A stretch of 64,000 bases of DNA. Origin: Nonomuraea dietziae (lineage in GTDB: Bacteria; Actinomycetota; Actinomycetes; Streptosporangiales; Streptosporangiaceae). A program made the position numbers and the translations under genes. Under the pieces are notes generated by a model. The model saw only the letters and a list, made by a program, of their open reading frames with translations, searched no databases and was not told where the DNA came from. This document shows positions 49,621-60,738 of the stretch, piece after piece (within the stretch, counting starts at the first letter, position 1; each line of letters opens with the position of its first letter). Location of the stretch: positions 1,922,001 to 1,986,000 of the forward strand of contig NZ_JACIBV010000001.1 in the NCBI RefSeq assembly GCF_014195505.1. The letters are read 5' to 3'.

Positions 49621-50324
49621 GCCGGCCTCCCCGCGATCTCCAGGAACGCCTCGTTCAGCGTGCGCTCGCCCTTGAGCTGAGCGGGGGTGCCCTCGGCGGC
49701 GATCCTGCCGCCGTCGATGACGAGAAGCCGGTCGCAGAGCGCCTCGGCCTCCTCCAGGTAGTGCGTCGACAGCAGGACCGTCAGGCCGAGGGAGCGGATG
49801 TGCTCCCAGAGCGCGGCCCTGCTCTGCGGGTCGAGGCCGGTGGTCGGCTCGTCGAGGAAGAGCACCGAGGGGCGGTGCAGGAGGCCGAAGGCGATGTCGA
49901 AGCGGCGTCGCAGGCCGCCGGACAGGGCGCCGCCCGGCATGCCCTCCAGTCCGGTGAGCTCCAGCGTGGCCAGGACGTCGGCGATGCGGGAGCGGGCCTC
50001 GGCGCGGCTCATGCCGTACAGCATGGCCTGGAGTTCGAGTTCGTCGCCGAGGGGGTTGACCGGGTTCACACCTCCGCTCTGGGAGACGTATCCGATGCTG
50101 CGCCGTACGCCTCGGGGGTCGGAGCGCAGGTCGTGACCCGCGATGGTGGCCGAGCCCGAGCTGGGCCGCAGCAGGGTGGCCAGCATGCGCATGGTCGTGG
50201 TCTTGCCCGCGCCGTTGGGGCCGAGGAAGCCGACGATCTCGCCGGGGGCGACCGTGAGGTCCACGCCGCGAACGGCCTCGACGCCGTTTCTGAAGGTCTT
50301 GGTCAGACCGGATACATCGATCAT
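49617..50324 (-). CDS. ABC drug exporter ATP-binding protein (DrrA-like)
   Basis: A 235-residue ATPase: Walker A GPNGAGKT, Q-loop VSQSGGVNPV, signature LSGGLRRRFDIAFGL, Walker B VLFLDEPT and switch LLSTHYL. ATG 50324 is the start; the frame extends 12 codons upstream into the operator region. Divergent TetR is 54 bases away. Confidence 0.92.
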   Translation of the reverse strand: MIDVSGLTKTFRNGVEAVRGVDLTVAPGEIVGFLGPNGAGKTTTMRMLATLLRPSSGSATIAGHDLRSDPRGVRRSIGYVSQSGGVNPVNPLGDELELQAMLYGMSRAEARSRIADVLATLELTGLEGMPGGALSGGLRRRFDIAFGLLHRPSVLFLDEPTTGLDPQSRAALWEHIRSLGLTVLLSTHYLEEAEALCDRLLVIDGGRIAAEGTPAQLKGERTLNEAFLEIAGRPA

Positions 50325-50339
50325 ATTTTTAGAGTAGCT

Positions 50340-50349
50340 CCAAATTTGG
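50340..50349. promoter_or_regulatory. Palindromic operator between drrA-like and tetR genes
   Basis: CCAAATTTGG is a perfect 10-bp palindrome, and a second short palindrome CAAGCTTG lies at about 50357. Both are in the 53-base divergent region. Either or both could bind the TetR protein. Confidence 0.5.
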
Positions 50350-50377
50350 TGTGACTGCAAGCTTGTAGCATGTGCCC

Positions 50378-51013
50378 ATGGACGAGGGGCTGCGCGAGCG
50401 CAAGAAGCGGCAGACCAGGCGGCGCATCGCCGACATGGCGATGGGGCTGTTCATGGCGCGCGGGTTCGACCAGGTCACGGTGGCCGAGGTGGCACGGGCC
50501 GCCGACGTGTCGGTCAACACCGTCTTCAACTACTTCGGCACCAAGGAGGACCTCTTCCTCGACCGGCAGGAGGAGGTCGAGGACCTGCAGAGCAGGGTGG
50601 TGCGCGAGCGCGGCAAGGGCGAGAGCGTGGTGGCGGCCTTCCGCCGCGACTTCATGGAGGCGATCGAGGAGCGCGACTGGCGCTACGGCCTCAACGAGGG
50701 CGCCGACGTGTTCGGGCGCCTGGTGGGAGACAGCCCCTCGCTGCTGGCGCGCTTCAGGGAGCTGGAGCACGCCCAGACGCAGCGGCTGGCCAGGACACTG
50801 GCCGAGGAGTCGGGCGCGGCCCCCGACGACCTGACCCCGTCCCTGGTGGCCGCGCAGATCCTGGAGACCACCAGGCTGCTCTCACGGCACGCCACGGCGC
50901 GCACGTTGGCGGGCGAGAGCTGGGCCGAGATCGTTCCGCAACTCAGAAGCCAGGCGGAGCAGGCCTTCGACCTTCTGGAAAAGGGCATCTCGGGCTACTG
51001 TGTGCGAGTGTGA
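50378..51013 (+). CDS. TetR-family transcriptional regulator
   Basis: A 211-residue TetR: KRQTRRRIADMAMGLFMARGFDQVTVAEVARAADVSVNTVFNYFGTKEDLFL. ATG 50378 is chosen over GTG 50372. It is divergent from the drug ABC exporter and probably represses it. Its stop overlaps the next gene (GTGA). Confidence 0.92.
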   Translation: MDEGLRERKKRQTRRRIADMAMGLFMARGFDQVTVAEVARAADVSVNTVFNYFGTKEDLFLDRQEEVEDLQSRVVRERGKGESVVAAFRRDFMEAIEERDWRYGLNEGADVFGRLVGDSPSLLARFRELEHAQTQRLARTLAEESGAAPDDLTPSLVAAQILETTRLLSRHATARTLAGESWAEIVPQLRSQAEQAFDLLEKGISGYCVRV

Positions 51014-51501
51014 CGCTCATCGAACGGCTGCGGCCGTTCTTCCAGTGGCTCGCGGGCACCGACGCGTTCATGAAGGCGGGCCCGAAGATCGTTCCCGCGA
51101 TGGACCGCCTCGCGCACAGGCTCACCCGAGGCCGTCCCATCAGTGACCGGATGATCCCCACGCTGGTGCTGTTCACGACGGGGTCCAGGAGCGGGCAGCC
51201 GCGCGAGACCCCGCTGGCCTGCCTGCCCGAGCCGGAGGGCACGCTGCTGGTCGTGGGCAGCAACTTCGGCAGGGACAGGCATCCGGCGTGGAGCGGCAAT
51301 CTGCTGAAGACGCCGCGCGCGGCCGTGAGCTTCAGGGGTGAGCGCTTCCCCGTGCTCGCCACGCTCCTGGAGGGCGAGGAGCGAGAGCGGGCCTGGCCCG
51401 GGCTCATCGCGCAGTGGCCCGTCTACGACCGTTACACGGCGAAGTCGGGCCGCGAGCTGCGCGTCTTCAGGCTGACCCGCGCCACGGCCGAGGAGGCCTA
51501 G
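51010..51501 (+). CDS. Deazaflavin (F420)-dependent oxidoreductase, DDN family
   Basis: A 163-residue split beta-barrel protein: PTLVLFTTGSRSGQPRETPLACLPEPEGTLLVVGSNFGRDRHPAW is the F420-binding core of the DDN/nitroreductase-like family, followed by NLLKTPRAAVSFRG. It is translationally coupled to tetR, so it may belong to the same drug-response regulon. Substrate unknown, quinone or xenobiotic reduction likely. Confidence 0.88.
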   Translation: MTLIERLRPFFQWLAGTDAFMKAGPKIVPAMDRLAHRLTRGRPISDRMIPTLVLFTTGSRSGQPRETPLACLPEPEGTLLVVGSNFGRDRHPAWSGNLLKTPRAAVSFRGERFPVLATLLEGEERERAWPGLIAQWPVYDRYTAKSGRELRVFRLTRATAEEA

Positions 51502-52118
51502 CGGGAGTAGAACTCCACCACGAGCTGCTCGTCGACCGGTACGGCGATCTGCTCGCGCTCGGGCCTGGCGGCCAGCGTGAAGGTCAGGTTGGCGTGGTCC
51601 ACGCTCAGGTAGGGAGCGATCCGCTCGTCGGCGTAGATCCCCTCGGCCGCCGCGACGAAGGGCTGCATCGGGCGCGATCGCTCGCGGACCGTGACGACCT
51701 GGCCCGGCTTGACGAGATAGCTGGGGATGTCGACCTTGCGACCGTCGACGCTGATGTGGCCGTGCGTGACGTACTGCCTGGCCGCGTAGATCGAAGGGGC
51801 CAGGCCCGAGCGCAGCACGAGGGAGGCCAGGCGGCTCTCCAGCAGCACGACCAGCTCGGCGCCCGAGGCGCCCGACTTGCGGACGGCGAGGTCCCAGTAG
51901 CGGCGCAGCTGCCGTTCGGACACGTCGTAGAACCAGCGCAGCTTCTGCTTCTCCATCAGCCGCAGCCCGTAGTCGCCGGTGGTGCAGCGGTTGGTCTTGC
52001 GGCCGTGCTCGCCCGGCGGATAGGGGCGCTGCTCGAAGTAGCGGACGGCTTTCCTGGTCAGCGGGACGCCCGCACGTCGGGACAGTCGCACCTTCGGGCC
52101 GGTGTAGCGCACGTTCAC
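51498..52118 (-). CDS. rpsD: 30S ribosomal protein S4
   Basis: A 206-residue S4: KVRLSRRAGVPLTRKAVRYFEQRPYPPGEHGR, then ERQLRRYWDLAVRKSG and the S4 RNA-binding domain LESRLASLVLRSGLAPSIYAARQYVTHGHISVDGRKVDIPSY. The N-terminus lacks the zinc cysteines of C+ type S4. It stands apart from any ribosomal operon. The GTG start lies directly beside iron boxes. S4 of this type is also found as a lone gene in Streptomyces, so whether this is the only S4 copy cannot be judged here. Confidence 0.92.
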   Translation of the reverse strand: MNVRYTGPKVRLSRRAGVPLTRKAVRYFEQRPYPPGEHGRKTNRCTTGDYGLRLMEKQKLRWFYDVSERQLRRYWDLAVRKSGASGAELVVLLESRLASLVLRSGLAPSIYAARQYVTHGHISVDGRKVDIPSYLVKPGQVVTVRERSRPMQPFVAAAEGIYADERIAPYLSVDHANLTFTLAARPEREQIAVPVDEQLVVEFYSR

Positions 52119-52128
52119 CTCAATGTGG

Positions 52129-52162
52129 TTAGGTAATCCTTACTAAGGGAAGCCTAACCTAC
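52129..52162. promoter_or_regulatory. Two overlapping iron boxes between rpsD and DUF2470 gene
   Basis: TTAGGTAATCCTTACTAAG (52129-52147) matches 12 of 19 and TAAGGGAAGCCTAACCTAC (52144-52162) matches 14 of 19 positions of the DtxR-family consensus. The second shares the half CCTAACCTAC with the iron box at 24993. They cover the divergent promoters. Confidence 0.65.
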
Positions 52163-52189
52163 TTTTGACGCCGATCTCAAGGAGACGCC

Positions 52190-52912
52190 ATGCCGCTGGC
52201 CGCCCCGCCGCTCCCGGAGCGGATCCGCACCCTCGCCGCGACCTCCCGCGCCGGCCAGCTGGTCGTCGACGGCGTCCGCTGCCCCGTGAGCGGCGCCGTC
52301 GACGGCGCGGGCCGCCCCGTCCTCCTCGTCAGGCCCGGCGAGCCGCTGCACCCGCTGCGCGGCGACGCGGTGGTGTCGGTGAGCCTGACCTCCATGCGGG
52401 TGCTCGGCGGGGTCGAGCACCCGAGGGGCATCGTCGAGGTGCAGGGCTGGGCCGAGGCCGTCCCCGAGGACGAGGTGAGGGCCGCCGCGGTCGCCATCGC
52501 CGAGCACGTCGCGGACGAGGCGCTCTTCGAGGCCATCGAGGGATACGGCTCGCCGGACGCCCCGAGGCTGCTGCGCCTCGATGTCGGGCAGGTGGTCTAC
52601 CTGACGGGTGAGGACTCCGGCGTCCTGGACGCCGACGAGTACATGGACGCCTCGCCCGACCCGCTCGCCGAGGTGGCCGAGCGGGTGCTCGCCCACGTCA
52701 ACGGCGCCCACAGGGCCCAGCTCGCCTCGGGAGTGGGACGGCTGCTCGGCCTGCCCGCCGAACCCGTGTGGCTGTGGGAGCTCGACCGCTACGGCGCGAC
52801 CGTCAGGATCGGCGAGGACGACCCCGCCCTGGTGCGCTTCCCCTGGCCCGAGCCCGCCGGCACCGTCGTGGGCCTGGAGGAGTCGCTGCGCGCGATCCTG
52901 TGCACCTGCTGA
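52190..52912 (+). CDS. DUF2470 (HugZ-like) protein
   Basis: A 240-residue protein. The N-terminus is a split-barrel-like region (VVDGVRCPVSGAVDGAGRPVLLV) and the C-terminal half is DUF2470 (AERVLAHVNGAHRAQLASG, then YGATVRIG). DUF2470 is found at the C-terminus of HugZ/heme-utilisation proteins. AAGGAGA is placed 6 bases before the ATG, and iron boxes lie 28 bases upstream. Iron-dependent expression and a role in heme or iron use are inferred. Confidence 0.8.
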   Translation: MPLAAPPLPERIRTLAATSRAGQLVVDGVRCPVSGAVDGAGRPVLLVRPGEPLHPLRGDAVVSVSLTSMRVLGGVEHPRGIVEVQGWAEAVPEDEVRAAAVAIAEHVADEALFEAIEGYGSPDAPRLLRLDVGQVVYLTGEDSGVLDADEYMDASPDPLAEVAERVLAHVNGAHRAQLASGVGRLLGLPAEPVWLWELDRYGATVRIGEDDPALVRFPWPEPAGTVVGLEESLRAILCTC

Positions 52913-52971
52913 GGCCCTGAGGGCGCCCGAAAAGGCAAGCCTTGATCCATTCGCGGCCCGGCTCGCCTACC

Positions 52972-53484
52972 ATGCATGTCGTGAGCAGACCCGGCCGGCG
53001 CGAACGCGCCCTGATGACCGTCGCGGCCCTCGCCGGCACGTTGATGCTGGCCTTCTCGGCGATCCTCATCGGCGGCTCGCTGCCGTCGTCGGGACCGTGG
53101 GGCGCTCAGGACGAGGCGGAGCCGCCCTCACCCGCCCACCAGTCCGTCCAGGGCGTCGGGGCCGCGACGCGCACCCCGCGGGCGCCCGAGCGGCCTGTCG
53201 CCCAGCCGGTGACGCCCGAACCCGACAGGAGCAGGCCTTCGCGGCCGACCAAGCTCAGGGCCGAGCGCAGCCCGCGGCCCACCCCTTCCGCGGCGGAGCC
53301 GGGCACGGCGGCGCCCGAAGTCTCCGCCGCCGTCCCCTCGCCCCTTCCGAGCCTGGTGGAGGCCACGCCGCAGGCTCCCAGGCCCACGCGGACCAAGAAG
53401 CCCAAGCGGCCGAAGAGGCTAGTTCACCGCGACTCGAAGCTCAGGGAAGTCGCCGACCCTCAGCTTGAGCGAGGCGGCCCCTGA
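52972..53484 (+). CDS. Pro-rich single-pass membrane protein
   Basis: A 170-residue protein with one hydrophobic segment (about 14-36, ALMTVAALAGTLMLAFSAILI) and a long Pro/Arg/Ala-rich outer tail ending in a basic segment (RPTRTKKPKRPKRL). GTG 52981 is an alternative start. The last 22 codons overlap the 3' end of the convergent OmpA lipoprotein gene. The tail composition suggests wall or polymer contact; function unknown. Confidence 0.55.
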   Translation: MHVVSRPGRRERALMTVAALAGTLMLAFSAILIGGSLPSSGPWGAQDEAEPPSPAHQSVQGVGAATRTPRAPERPVAQPVTPEPDRSRPSRPTKLRAERSPRPTPSAAEPGTAAPEVSAAVPSPLPSLVEATPQAPRPTRTKKPKRPKRLVHRDSKLREVADPQLERGGP

Positions 53485-54999
53485 GGGCAGGGCGAACAGC
53501 GTCCAGTACTCCCTCGTCTGGCCGGGGCCGAAGGTCTCGGCGCTCAGTCGCACGCCCGCGGTCTCGCTGCAGGCGCAGTAGGCGTCGGTGCCGTCGTCGG
53601 TCGTCACCATGATCCGGCCGGGCAGGTACTCGCGGCGGGCGGCCACGTCGGTCAGCCGGACGTTGCTGGCGCTGCGGTACTTGTACGACATCCACTCCGA
53701 GGACCGGCTCAGCTCGTTGTAGTGGGCCTCCTGGTCACCGTTGTTGGTGACGCGGTAGGTGAGCACGGCCAGTTGGCCGGGCAGCTGGCGCAGCCCCGTC
53801 ACCTCCAGCCCGAACGGCTGGCCCTCGGCGCGCGAGGTGGCCTTCGATCCCTCGGCGCCGGGAGCCACGGTGGAGGTGGTCGTGGGCGAGGGGGCGGCGG
53901 GCTCGGGCTTGAGGAAGGTCACGGTGACCCTGCGGTTGCGGCGGCGGCCCTCCTCGCTCGCGTTGTCGTAGAGCGGCCTGCGCGAGCCGTACCCCCTGGC
54001 CTCGAAGGCGACCCCGTCACGGGTGACCAGTGACGACAGCGCCCGCTGGACGGCCTGGGCGCGCCGCCGCGACAGCGGGTCGTTGATCGCGTCGGTGCCG
54101 GAGGAGTCGGCGTGGCCCTCGACGGTGACGGCGGGCCCGGTCGAGGCGTCGACGAGCTTGGCCGTACGGGCCAGCACGCTCCTGGCCTTCGGCGTCAGCG
54201 TCGCCTTGTTCACCGCGAACAGCACGTCGGAGGAGAGGCTGACGCGCAGGTCCTTGCCATCGTCGGCGGTCTCCTCGCTCTTGTCGAGCGATTCGGAGGG
54301 CACCTGGACGGGGTGGCTGAGCGTGCTCACCTGCTGGGCGTCGGGGTCGGGCAGCGCCATGCCGGGGGCCGGCACCGGCGGCTCGTCGCTGACCGGCACG
54401 TCGAACATGGGCGCGGTCTCGGGGGTGACGATGGTGACCGTCTCGGGTTCGCCCGAGGGGGCGGGCAGCACGCCGTAGACGGTGATCGACTCCCCGGGCT
54501 CGAGGGAGTAGGGCAGGTCGTCGCGGTCCTGGTCGGAGCACAGGCACACCCCGTCCGCCGGCTTGTACGGCAGCAGCAGCCGGTGCGCGGCGCCGTCGAG
54601 AACGCCGATGCCAGAGGCCCACCTGATCTGCCCGAGCGGCCTGGTGCTGTCGCCCATCGGGCCCGTCCAGGAGATGTCCTCCTCGGTGCCGGCGTTGGAC
54701 AGCCGCAGCTGCACGACCAGGTGCTTGCCTGCGACCCTGTTGACCGCGACGGGCTCCACCTTGAGCCGCGTCTTGTCCACGCCGTGGACCGCGGCGGTCA
54801 GCGCGGGCCTGTCGTCGCCGCCCGCCGAGGAGCCGGGCGAGGGGGAGGAGGAGGAAGGGGCCGCGGACGAGGGCGTCACGGACGAAGGCGCGGAGGGAGG
54901 GGGCGCCGGGGACTGCTGCGCCACGGGCAGGAAGGACATGGGGCTACATCCGGCCACCAGGATCACAAAGGCGGTGAAAGTCACAAATCTTGACCACAT
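53419..54999 (-). CDS. OmpA-family lipoprotein with two flanking CxC domains
   Basis: A 526-residue lipoprotein: signal and lipobox AFVILVAGCSP with Cys18, then a Ser/Pro-rich linker. An OmpA peptidoglycan-binding domain (VLFAVNKATLTPKARSVL, VEGHADSSGTDAINDPLSRRRAQAV, GYGSRRP) lies near the middle. It is flanked by two domains that resemble each other: an N-domain (about 65-215, with CLCSDQ and PGESITVYGVLPAPSG) and a C-domain (about 400-526, with CACSET and PGQTREYWTLFALPSG). It probably sits on the outer face of the membrane and holds the wall. Purpose of the CxC pairs is unknown. Confidence 0.8.
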   Translation of the reverse strand: MWSRFVTFTAFVILVAGCSPMSFLPVAQQSPAPPPSAPSSVTPSSAAPSSSSPSPGSSAGGDDRPALTAAVHGVDKTRLKVEPVAVNRVAGKHLVVQLRLSNAGTEEDISWTGPMGDSTRPLGQIRWASGIGVLDGAAHRLLLPYKPADGVCLCSDQDRDDLPYSLEPGESITVYGVLPAPSGEPETVTIVTPETAPMFDVPVSDEPPVPAPGMALPDPDAQQVSTLSHPVQVPSESLDKSEETADDGKDLRVSLSSDVLFAVNKATLTPKARSVLARTAKLVDASTGPAVTVEGHADSSGTDAINDPLSRRRAQAVQRALSSLVTRDGVAFEARGYGSRRPLYDNASEEGRRRNRRVTVTFLKPEPAAPSPTTTSTVAPGAEGSKATSRAEGQPFGLEVTGLRQLPGQLAVLTYRVTNNGDQEAHYNELSRSSEWMSYKYRSASNVRLTDVAARREYLPGRIMVTTDDGTDAYCACSETAGVRLSAETFGPGQTREYWTLFALPSGAASLKLRVGDFPELRVAVN

Positions 55000-55022
55000 T
55001 CGCCAGATCCTGCCACACGTGG

Positions 55023-56213
55023 TTACTGACGTGTCGGCCGATTGGTGAGGGTCTCGTCCACGGCGTCCGGTGACAGCACGTGGTCCAGCACCATGACCGC
55101 GCAGCCGCTGATGCCCGCGGCCGCGCCCAGCCGGCTGGTCTCGATCCGCAGCCTGCGCGTGGCCAGCGCGGTCGAGCGCCGGTAGACGACCTCGCGGATG
55201 CTCGACACCAGCGGGCCGAACGCCTCGGCCACGTCGCCGCCGAGCACGACCACCGCGGGGTTGAGGATGTTGACCGCTCCCGCGAGGACCTCGCCGATCC
55301 TGCGGCCCGCCTCGCGCACCATCGCCATCGTCTCGGCGTCGCCGGCGCGGACCAGGGCGGTGACGTCCGGGATCGTCTTGACGTCGCGCCCGGCCGCCCG
55401 CAGATCGCGCAGCAGGGCGGTGCCGCTCGCCACCGAGTCGACGCAGTCGACGTTGCCGCACCTGCACAGCACGCCGCCGCCGTCGCGGACGGGGATGTGC
55501 CCGATCTCGCCCGCCGCGCCGAGCGCGCCGCGCAGGATCTCGCCGCCCGCGATGACGCCCGCGCCGATCCTGGTGGAGACCTTCACGAACATCAGGTCGC
55601 CGGTCTCCTCGGCGTAGACGCCGCGGTGCTCGCCGATCGCCAGGACGTTCACGTCGTTGTCGACGAAGACCGGCACGGGGAAGCGCTCGCGGATCAGCGG
55701 AGGGATCACCACACCCGTCCAGCTGGCCATCACCCTGGCCGACTCGGTGCGGCCCGCGGCGAACTCGACGGTCGCGGGCACGCCCATGCCGACGCCCTTG
55801 ACGGGCACGCCGGGGCGGCCCTGCATCAGCTCGTCCCAGGTGTCCATGAGCAACGGCAGCACCACGTCGGGGCCCTGCTCGACGTCGATCACGAACTCGC
55901 GCCCCTCGAGCTCCACACCCGCCAGGTCGCACACCGCCACCCTGGTACGGCTGGCACCCAGCGCCGCGACGAGCACGACCCCGCCCGCGGCGTTGAACTC
56001 CAGGCGCACGGGAGGCCGCCCCCCGGTGGAGGGGGCGTCGGTCCGCTCGACGACGAGACCGCGTTCGAGCAGCTCGCCGACGCGCAGCGAGACGGCGGGC
56101 CGGGACAGGCCCGTCACCCTGCCGAGGTCCGCGCGCGTGACTGCCTCACCTGTGCGGATGAGGTCGAGAACCTCCCCGCTGGTGGCGAGCGTGGCTGCGG
56201 TACGTCTGGGCAT
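55023..56213 (-). CDS. ROK-family transcriptional regulator
   Basis: A 396-residue ROK repressor: N-terminal winged helix (RADLGRVTGLSRPAVSLRVGELLERGLV), then the ROK kinase-like fold with DNDVNVLAIGEHRG, GEIGHIPV and the zinc motif CRCGNVDCVDSVASG. It lacks a clear glucokinase ATP loop. It is divergent from zwf and so is the likely regulator of the Entner-Doudoroff operon; the inducer may be a sugar phosphate or glucose. Confidence 0.9.
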   Translation of the reverse strand: MPRRTAATLATSGEVLDLIRTGEAVTRADLGRVTGLSRPAVSLRVGELLERGLVVERTDAPSTGGRPPVRLEFNAAGGVVLVAALGASRTRVAVCDLAGVELEGREFVIDVEQGPDVVLPLLMDTWDELMQGRPGVPVKGVGMGVPATVEFAAGRTESARVMASWTGVVIPPLIRERFPVPVFVDNDVNVLAIGEHRGVYAEETGDLMFVKVSTRIGAGVIAGGEILRGALGAAGEIGHIPVRDGGGVLCRCGNVDCVDSVASGTALLRDLRAAGRDVKTIPDVTALVRAGDAETMAMVREAGRRIGEVLAGAVNILNPAVVVLGGDVAEAFGPLVSSIREVVYRRSTALATRRLRIETSRLGAAAGISGCAVMVLDHVLSPDAVDETLTNRPTRQ

Positions 56214-56246
56214 CGGCCAAGTGAATCACAGACGGTTAGGTAATGA

Positions 56247-56260
56247 AAAGTCACGACTTT
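56247..56260. promoter_or_regulatory. Palindrome between ROK regulator and zwf
   Basis: AAAGTCACGACTTT is a perfect inverted repeat with 6-base arms and a 2-base centre, in an AT-richer 140-base divergent region. It is 33 bases from the ROK start and about 94 bases from zwf. It is the best candidate for the ROK operator. Confidence 0.5.
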
Positions 56261-56353
56261 CTCATCTCAAATAGCAAAAGCCTGGTTGTGTAGAGCCGAA
56301 ACTCTGGCTAGTGTCCGTTCTGTCCTTCCTTGGTAGACCATCGGAGCCTTGGC

Positions 56354-57814
56354 GTGTCCTCCCCCACCTCTCACACCGCCGATCTGGTCGTTTTCGGCGG
56401 CACCGGCGACCTGTCCATGCGCAAGCTGCTGCCCGCCCTCTTCCACTCCGACCTCGAGGGCCGCCTCGCCCCCGAGACGCGGATCGTCGCGATGTCGCGC
56501 GGCGGCCTCACCGACGCCGACTTCCGCGGCAAGGTGGACGCCGAGGTGCGCGCGGCCGTACCCGACGACGCGGTGGCCTGGCAGCGCTTTCTCGGCCGCC
56601 TGCACCACGTGTCGGTCGACGTGGGCGGCGAGGACAAGAGCGGCTGGTCGACCGTGGTGCGGATGCTGGCGGGCCACGAGGACAGGGACAGGGTGTTCTA
56701 CCTGGCCAGCCCGCCCATGACGTTCGGCCCCTTCTGCAGGGAGCTGCAGGAGGCCGGTCTGGTGACCCCGCGCTCGCGGGTGGTGCTGGAGAAGCCGCTC
56801 GGCCGCGACCTGGTCAGCGCCCAGCGCATCAACGACGAGGTCGGCGAGATCTTCGACGAGCGGCAGATCTTCCGCATCGACCACTACCTCGGCAAGGAGA
56901 CGGTGCAGAACCTGCTGGTCCTGCGCTTCGCCAACGCCTTCCTCGAGCCGATCTGGAACTCCCTCTGGATCGACCACGTGCAGATCACCGCCGCCGAGAC
57001 CGTAGGCACCCCCGGCCGCCGCGGCTACTACGACCACGCGGGCGCGCTGCGCGACATGGTGCAGAACCACCTGCTGCAGCTGCTCACCCTGGTCGCGATG
57101 GAGCCGCCCGCGCGCAACGACCGCGAGTCGATCCGCGACGAGAAGGTGAAGGTGCTGCAGTCGCTGCGCCCTATCGTCGGCGGCGAGGTGGACCGCTTCA
57201 CCGTGCGCGGGCAGTACACCGGCCAGGGCGACATGCCCTCCTACCTGGACGAGCCCGCCTCCACGCCGACCACCGAGGCCTCGCGCAGGGTCGAGACGTT
57301 CACCGCGATCCGCGCCGAGGTCAAGAACTGGCGCTGGGCGGGCGTGCCGTTCTACCTGCGCACCGGCAAGCGCATGCCGTACCGGCGCTCGGAGATCGTG
57401 ATCCAGTTCAAGGACGTCCCGCACTCCATCTTCCCCGGCGGCACCCCCAACCGCCTGGTGCTGCGGCTGCAGCCCGAGGAGGGCATCGAGCTGCACATCA
57501 TGGCCAAGGAGCCGGGAGCGGGCGAGACCATGCTCAAGCCGGTGCCGCTGTCGCTGTCGTTCGGCAAGACGTTCACCGCGCGCGTCCCCGAGGCCTACGA
57601 GCGCCTGCTGACCGACGTGCTGGCGGGCAACCCGACCCTGTTCATGCGGCGCGACGAGGTCGAGGCCGCGTGGCGGTGGATCGACCCGATCCTGGCCGCG
57701 TGGGAGTCCTCGGCCGAACTTCCCGAGCCCTACCCCGCAGGGACGACCGGTCCCGCGGGCGCGCACGAACTGCTCGGCCGCAGCGGCCGGGCCTGGCACG
57801 AAGAGGAGGCGTAA
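56354..57814 (+). CDS. zwf: Glucose-6-phosphate dehydrogenase
   Basis: A 486-residue enzyme converting glucose-6-phosphate to 6-phosphogluconolactone with NADP+. Signatures: [25 protein letters not shown] and the active-site RIDHYLGKE near 172-180. The GTG 56354 start follows GGAG; a TTG 8 codons earlier is possible. It heads the operon zwf-edd-glk-eda. No gluconolactonase gene is seen in it. Confidence 0.95.
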   Translation: MSSPTSHTADLVVFGGTGDLSMRKLLPALFHSDLEGRLAPETRIVAMSRGGLTDADFRGKVDAEVRAAVPDDAVAWQRFLGRLHHVSVDVGGEDKSGWSTVVRMLAGHEDRDRVFYLASPPMTFGPFCRELQEAGLVTPRSRVVLEKPLGRDLVSAQRINDEVGEIFDERQIFRIDHYLGKETVQNLLVLRFANAFLEPIWNSLWIDHVQITAAETVGTPGRRGYYDHAGALRDMVQNHLLQLLTLVAMEPPARNDRESIRDEKVKVLQSLRPIVGGEVDRFTVRGQYTGQGDMPSYLDEPASTPTTEASRRVETFTAIRAEVKNWRWAGVPFYLRTGKRMPYRRSEIVIQFKDVPHSIFPGGTPNRLVLRLQPEEGIELHIMAKEPGAGETMLKPVPLSLSFGKTFTARVPEAYERLLTDVLAGNPTLFMRRDEVEAAWRWIDPILAAWESSAELPEPYPAGTTGPAGAHELLGRSGRAWHEEEA

Positions 57815-57818
57815 GACA

Positions 57819-59729
<1,911 letters not shown>

Positions 59730-59772
59730 GCCCCACCGCCCCTCAGCAGCTTCACCCCGCAGGAGGTGCGCG

Positions 59773-60738
59773 GTGAGCGCGTTCGACCTGCCCTGGCTGG
59801 TGGCCGACATCGGGGGCACCAACGCCAGGTTCGGGCTCGTCCGCGAGCCCGGCGGGCCGCCCACCGAGGTGGCCGTGCTGGCCGGAGCCGACCATGCCAC
59901 GCTTCCCGACGCCGTAGCCGCCTATCTCGCAGACCATGCGGGCGGAGTGCGGCCGGGAGCGGCGTGCCTGGCGGTCGCCGGGCCGATCGACGGCGACGTC
60001 TACCGGCTGACCAACCTGCCGTGGACGGGGTCGGTGCGCGACCTCGGCATCCCCTACGCGACGCTGCTGAACGACTTCGAGGCGCTGGCGCTGTCGCTGC
60101 CCCACCTGGACGGCGACGACCTGATCGCGCTGGGCGGCCCACCGCCCGCGCGGGGGGTCAAGGCCGTCCTCGGCCCCGGCACGGGGCTCGGGGTGGGGGC
60201 GCTGGTGCCCTCCGAGCGCGGCTGGGTCCCCGTTCCCGGCGAGGGGGGCCACGTCACCGTGCCCGTCCTCGACGACAGGGAGCTGGAGGTCGTCCGCGTC
60301 CTGCGGGCGGGCGGCATGGCGCACGTGGTGGCCGAGGACCTGCTCTCCGGGCCAGGGCTGACGCGCCTGCACGGCGCCCTCGCGGTGGTGAACGGCGTCT
60401 CCGTGCCCAGGCTGACGGCCTCCGACATCGTCGCCAGGCTCGACGACTCGCTGTGCGCGCAGACGGTCGAGGTGTTCTGCGGGATGCTCGGCAGTTTCGC
60501 CGGCAACGTGGCGCTGACCCTCGGCGCCAGAGGCGGGGTCTACCTCGGCGGCGGCGTGCTGCCCCGTATCGTGGATCGGGTCCGCGCCAGCGACTTCCGC
60601 CGCCGGTTCGAGGCCACGCCCCACCTGGTCGACTACCTGTCGGCCATCGCGACCACCCTGATCGTCGCGCCCCAGCCGGCGCTCACCGGAGCGGCCGCGT
60701 GGCTGGCGCAGCAATCGTTGAAGGAGCTCGTCCCATGA
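59773..60738 (+). CDS. glk: Glucokinase (Escherichia coli Glk type)
   Basis: A 321-residue glucokinase: VADIGGTNARFGLV, LPWTGSVRDL, LLNDFEALALSLP, GPGTGLGVGAL and PGEGGHV. This is the proteobacterial Glk family rather than the ROK glucokinase usual in actinomycetes. It supplies glucose-6-phosphate for zwf. GTG start with AGGAGGTG upstream; its stop overlaps eda (ATGA). Confidence 0.94.
   Translation: MSAFDLPWLVADIGGTNARFGLVREPGGPPTEVAVLAGADHATLPDAVAAYLADHAGGVRPGAACLAVAGPIDGDVYRLTNLPWTGSVRDLGIPYATLLNDFEALALSLPHLDGDDLIALGGPPPARGVKAVLGPGTGLGVGALVPSERGWVPVPGEGGHVTVPVLDDRELEVVRVLRAGGMAHVVAEDLLSGPGLTRLHGALAVVNGVSVPRLTASDIVARLDDSLCAQTVEVFCGMLGSFAGNVALTLGARGGVYLGGGVLPRIVDRVRASDFRRRFEATPHLVDYLSAIATTLIVAPQPALTGAAAWLAQQSLKELVP

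Noticed and set aside
51498..52118. Zinc-independent S4 paralogue replacing a zinc-containing one
   Set aside because: The main S4 of Streptomyces-type actinomycetes also lacks the zinc cysteines, so absence of cysteines does not show a paralogue switch.
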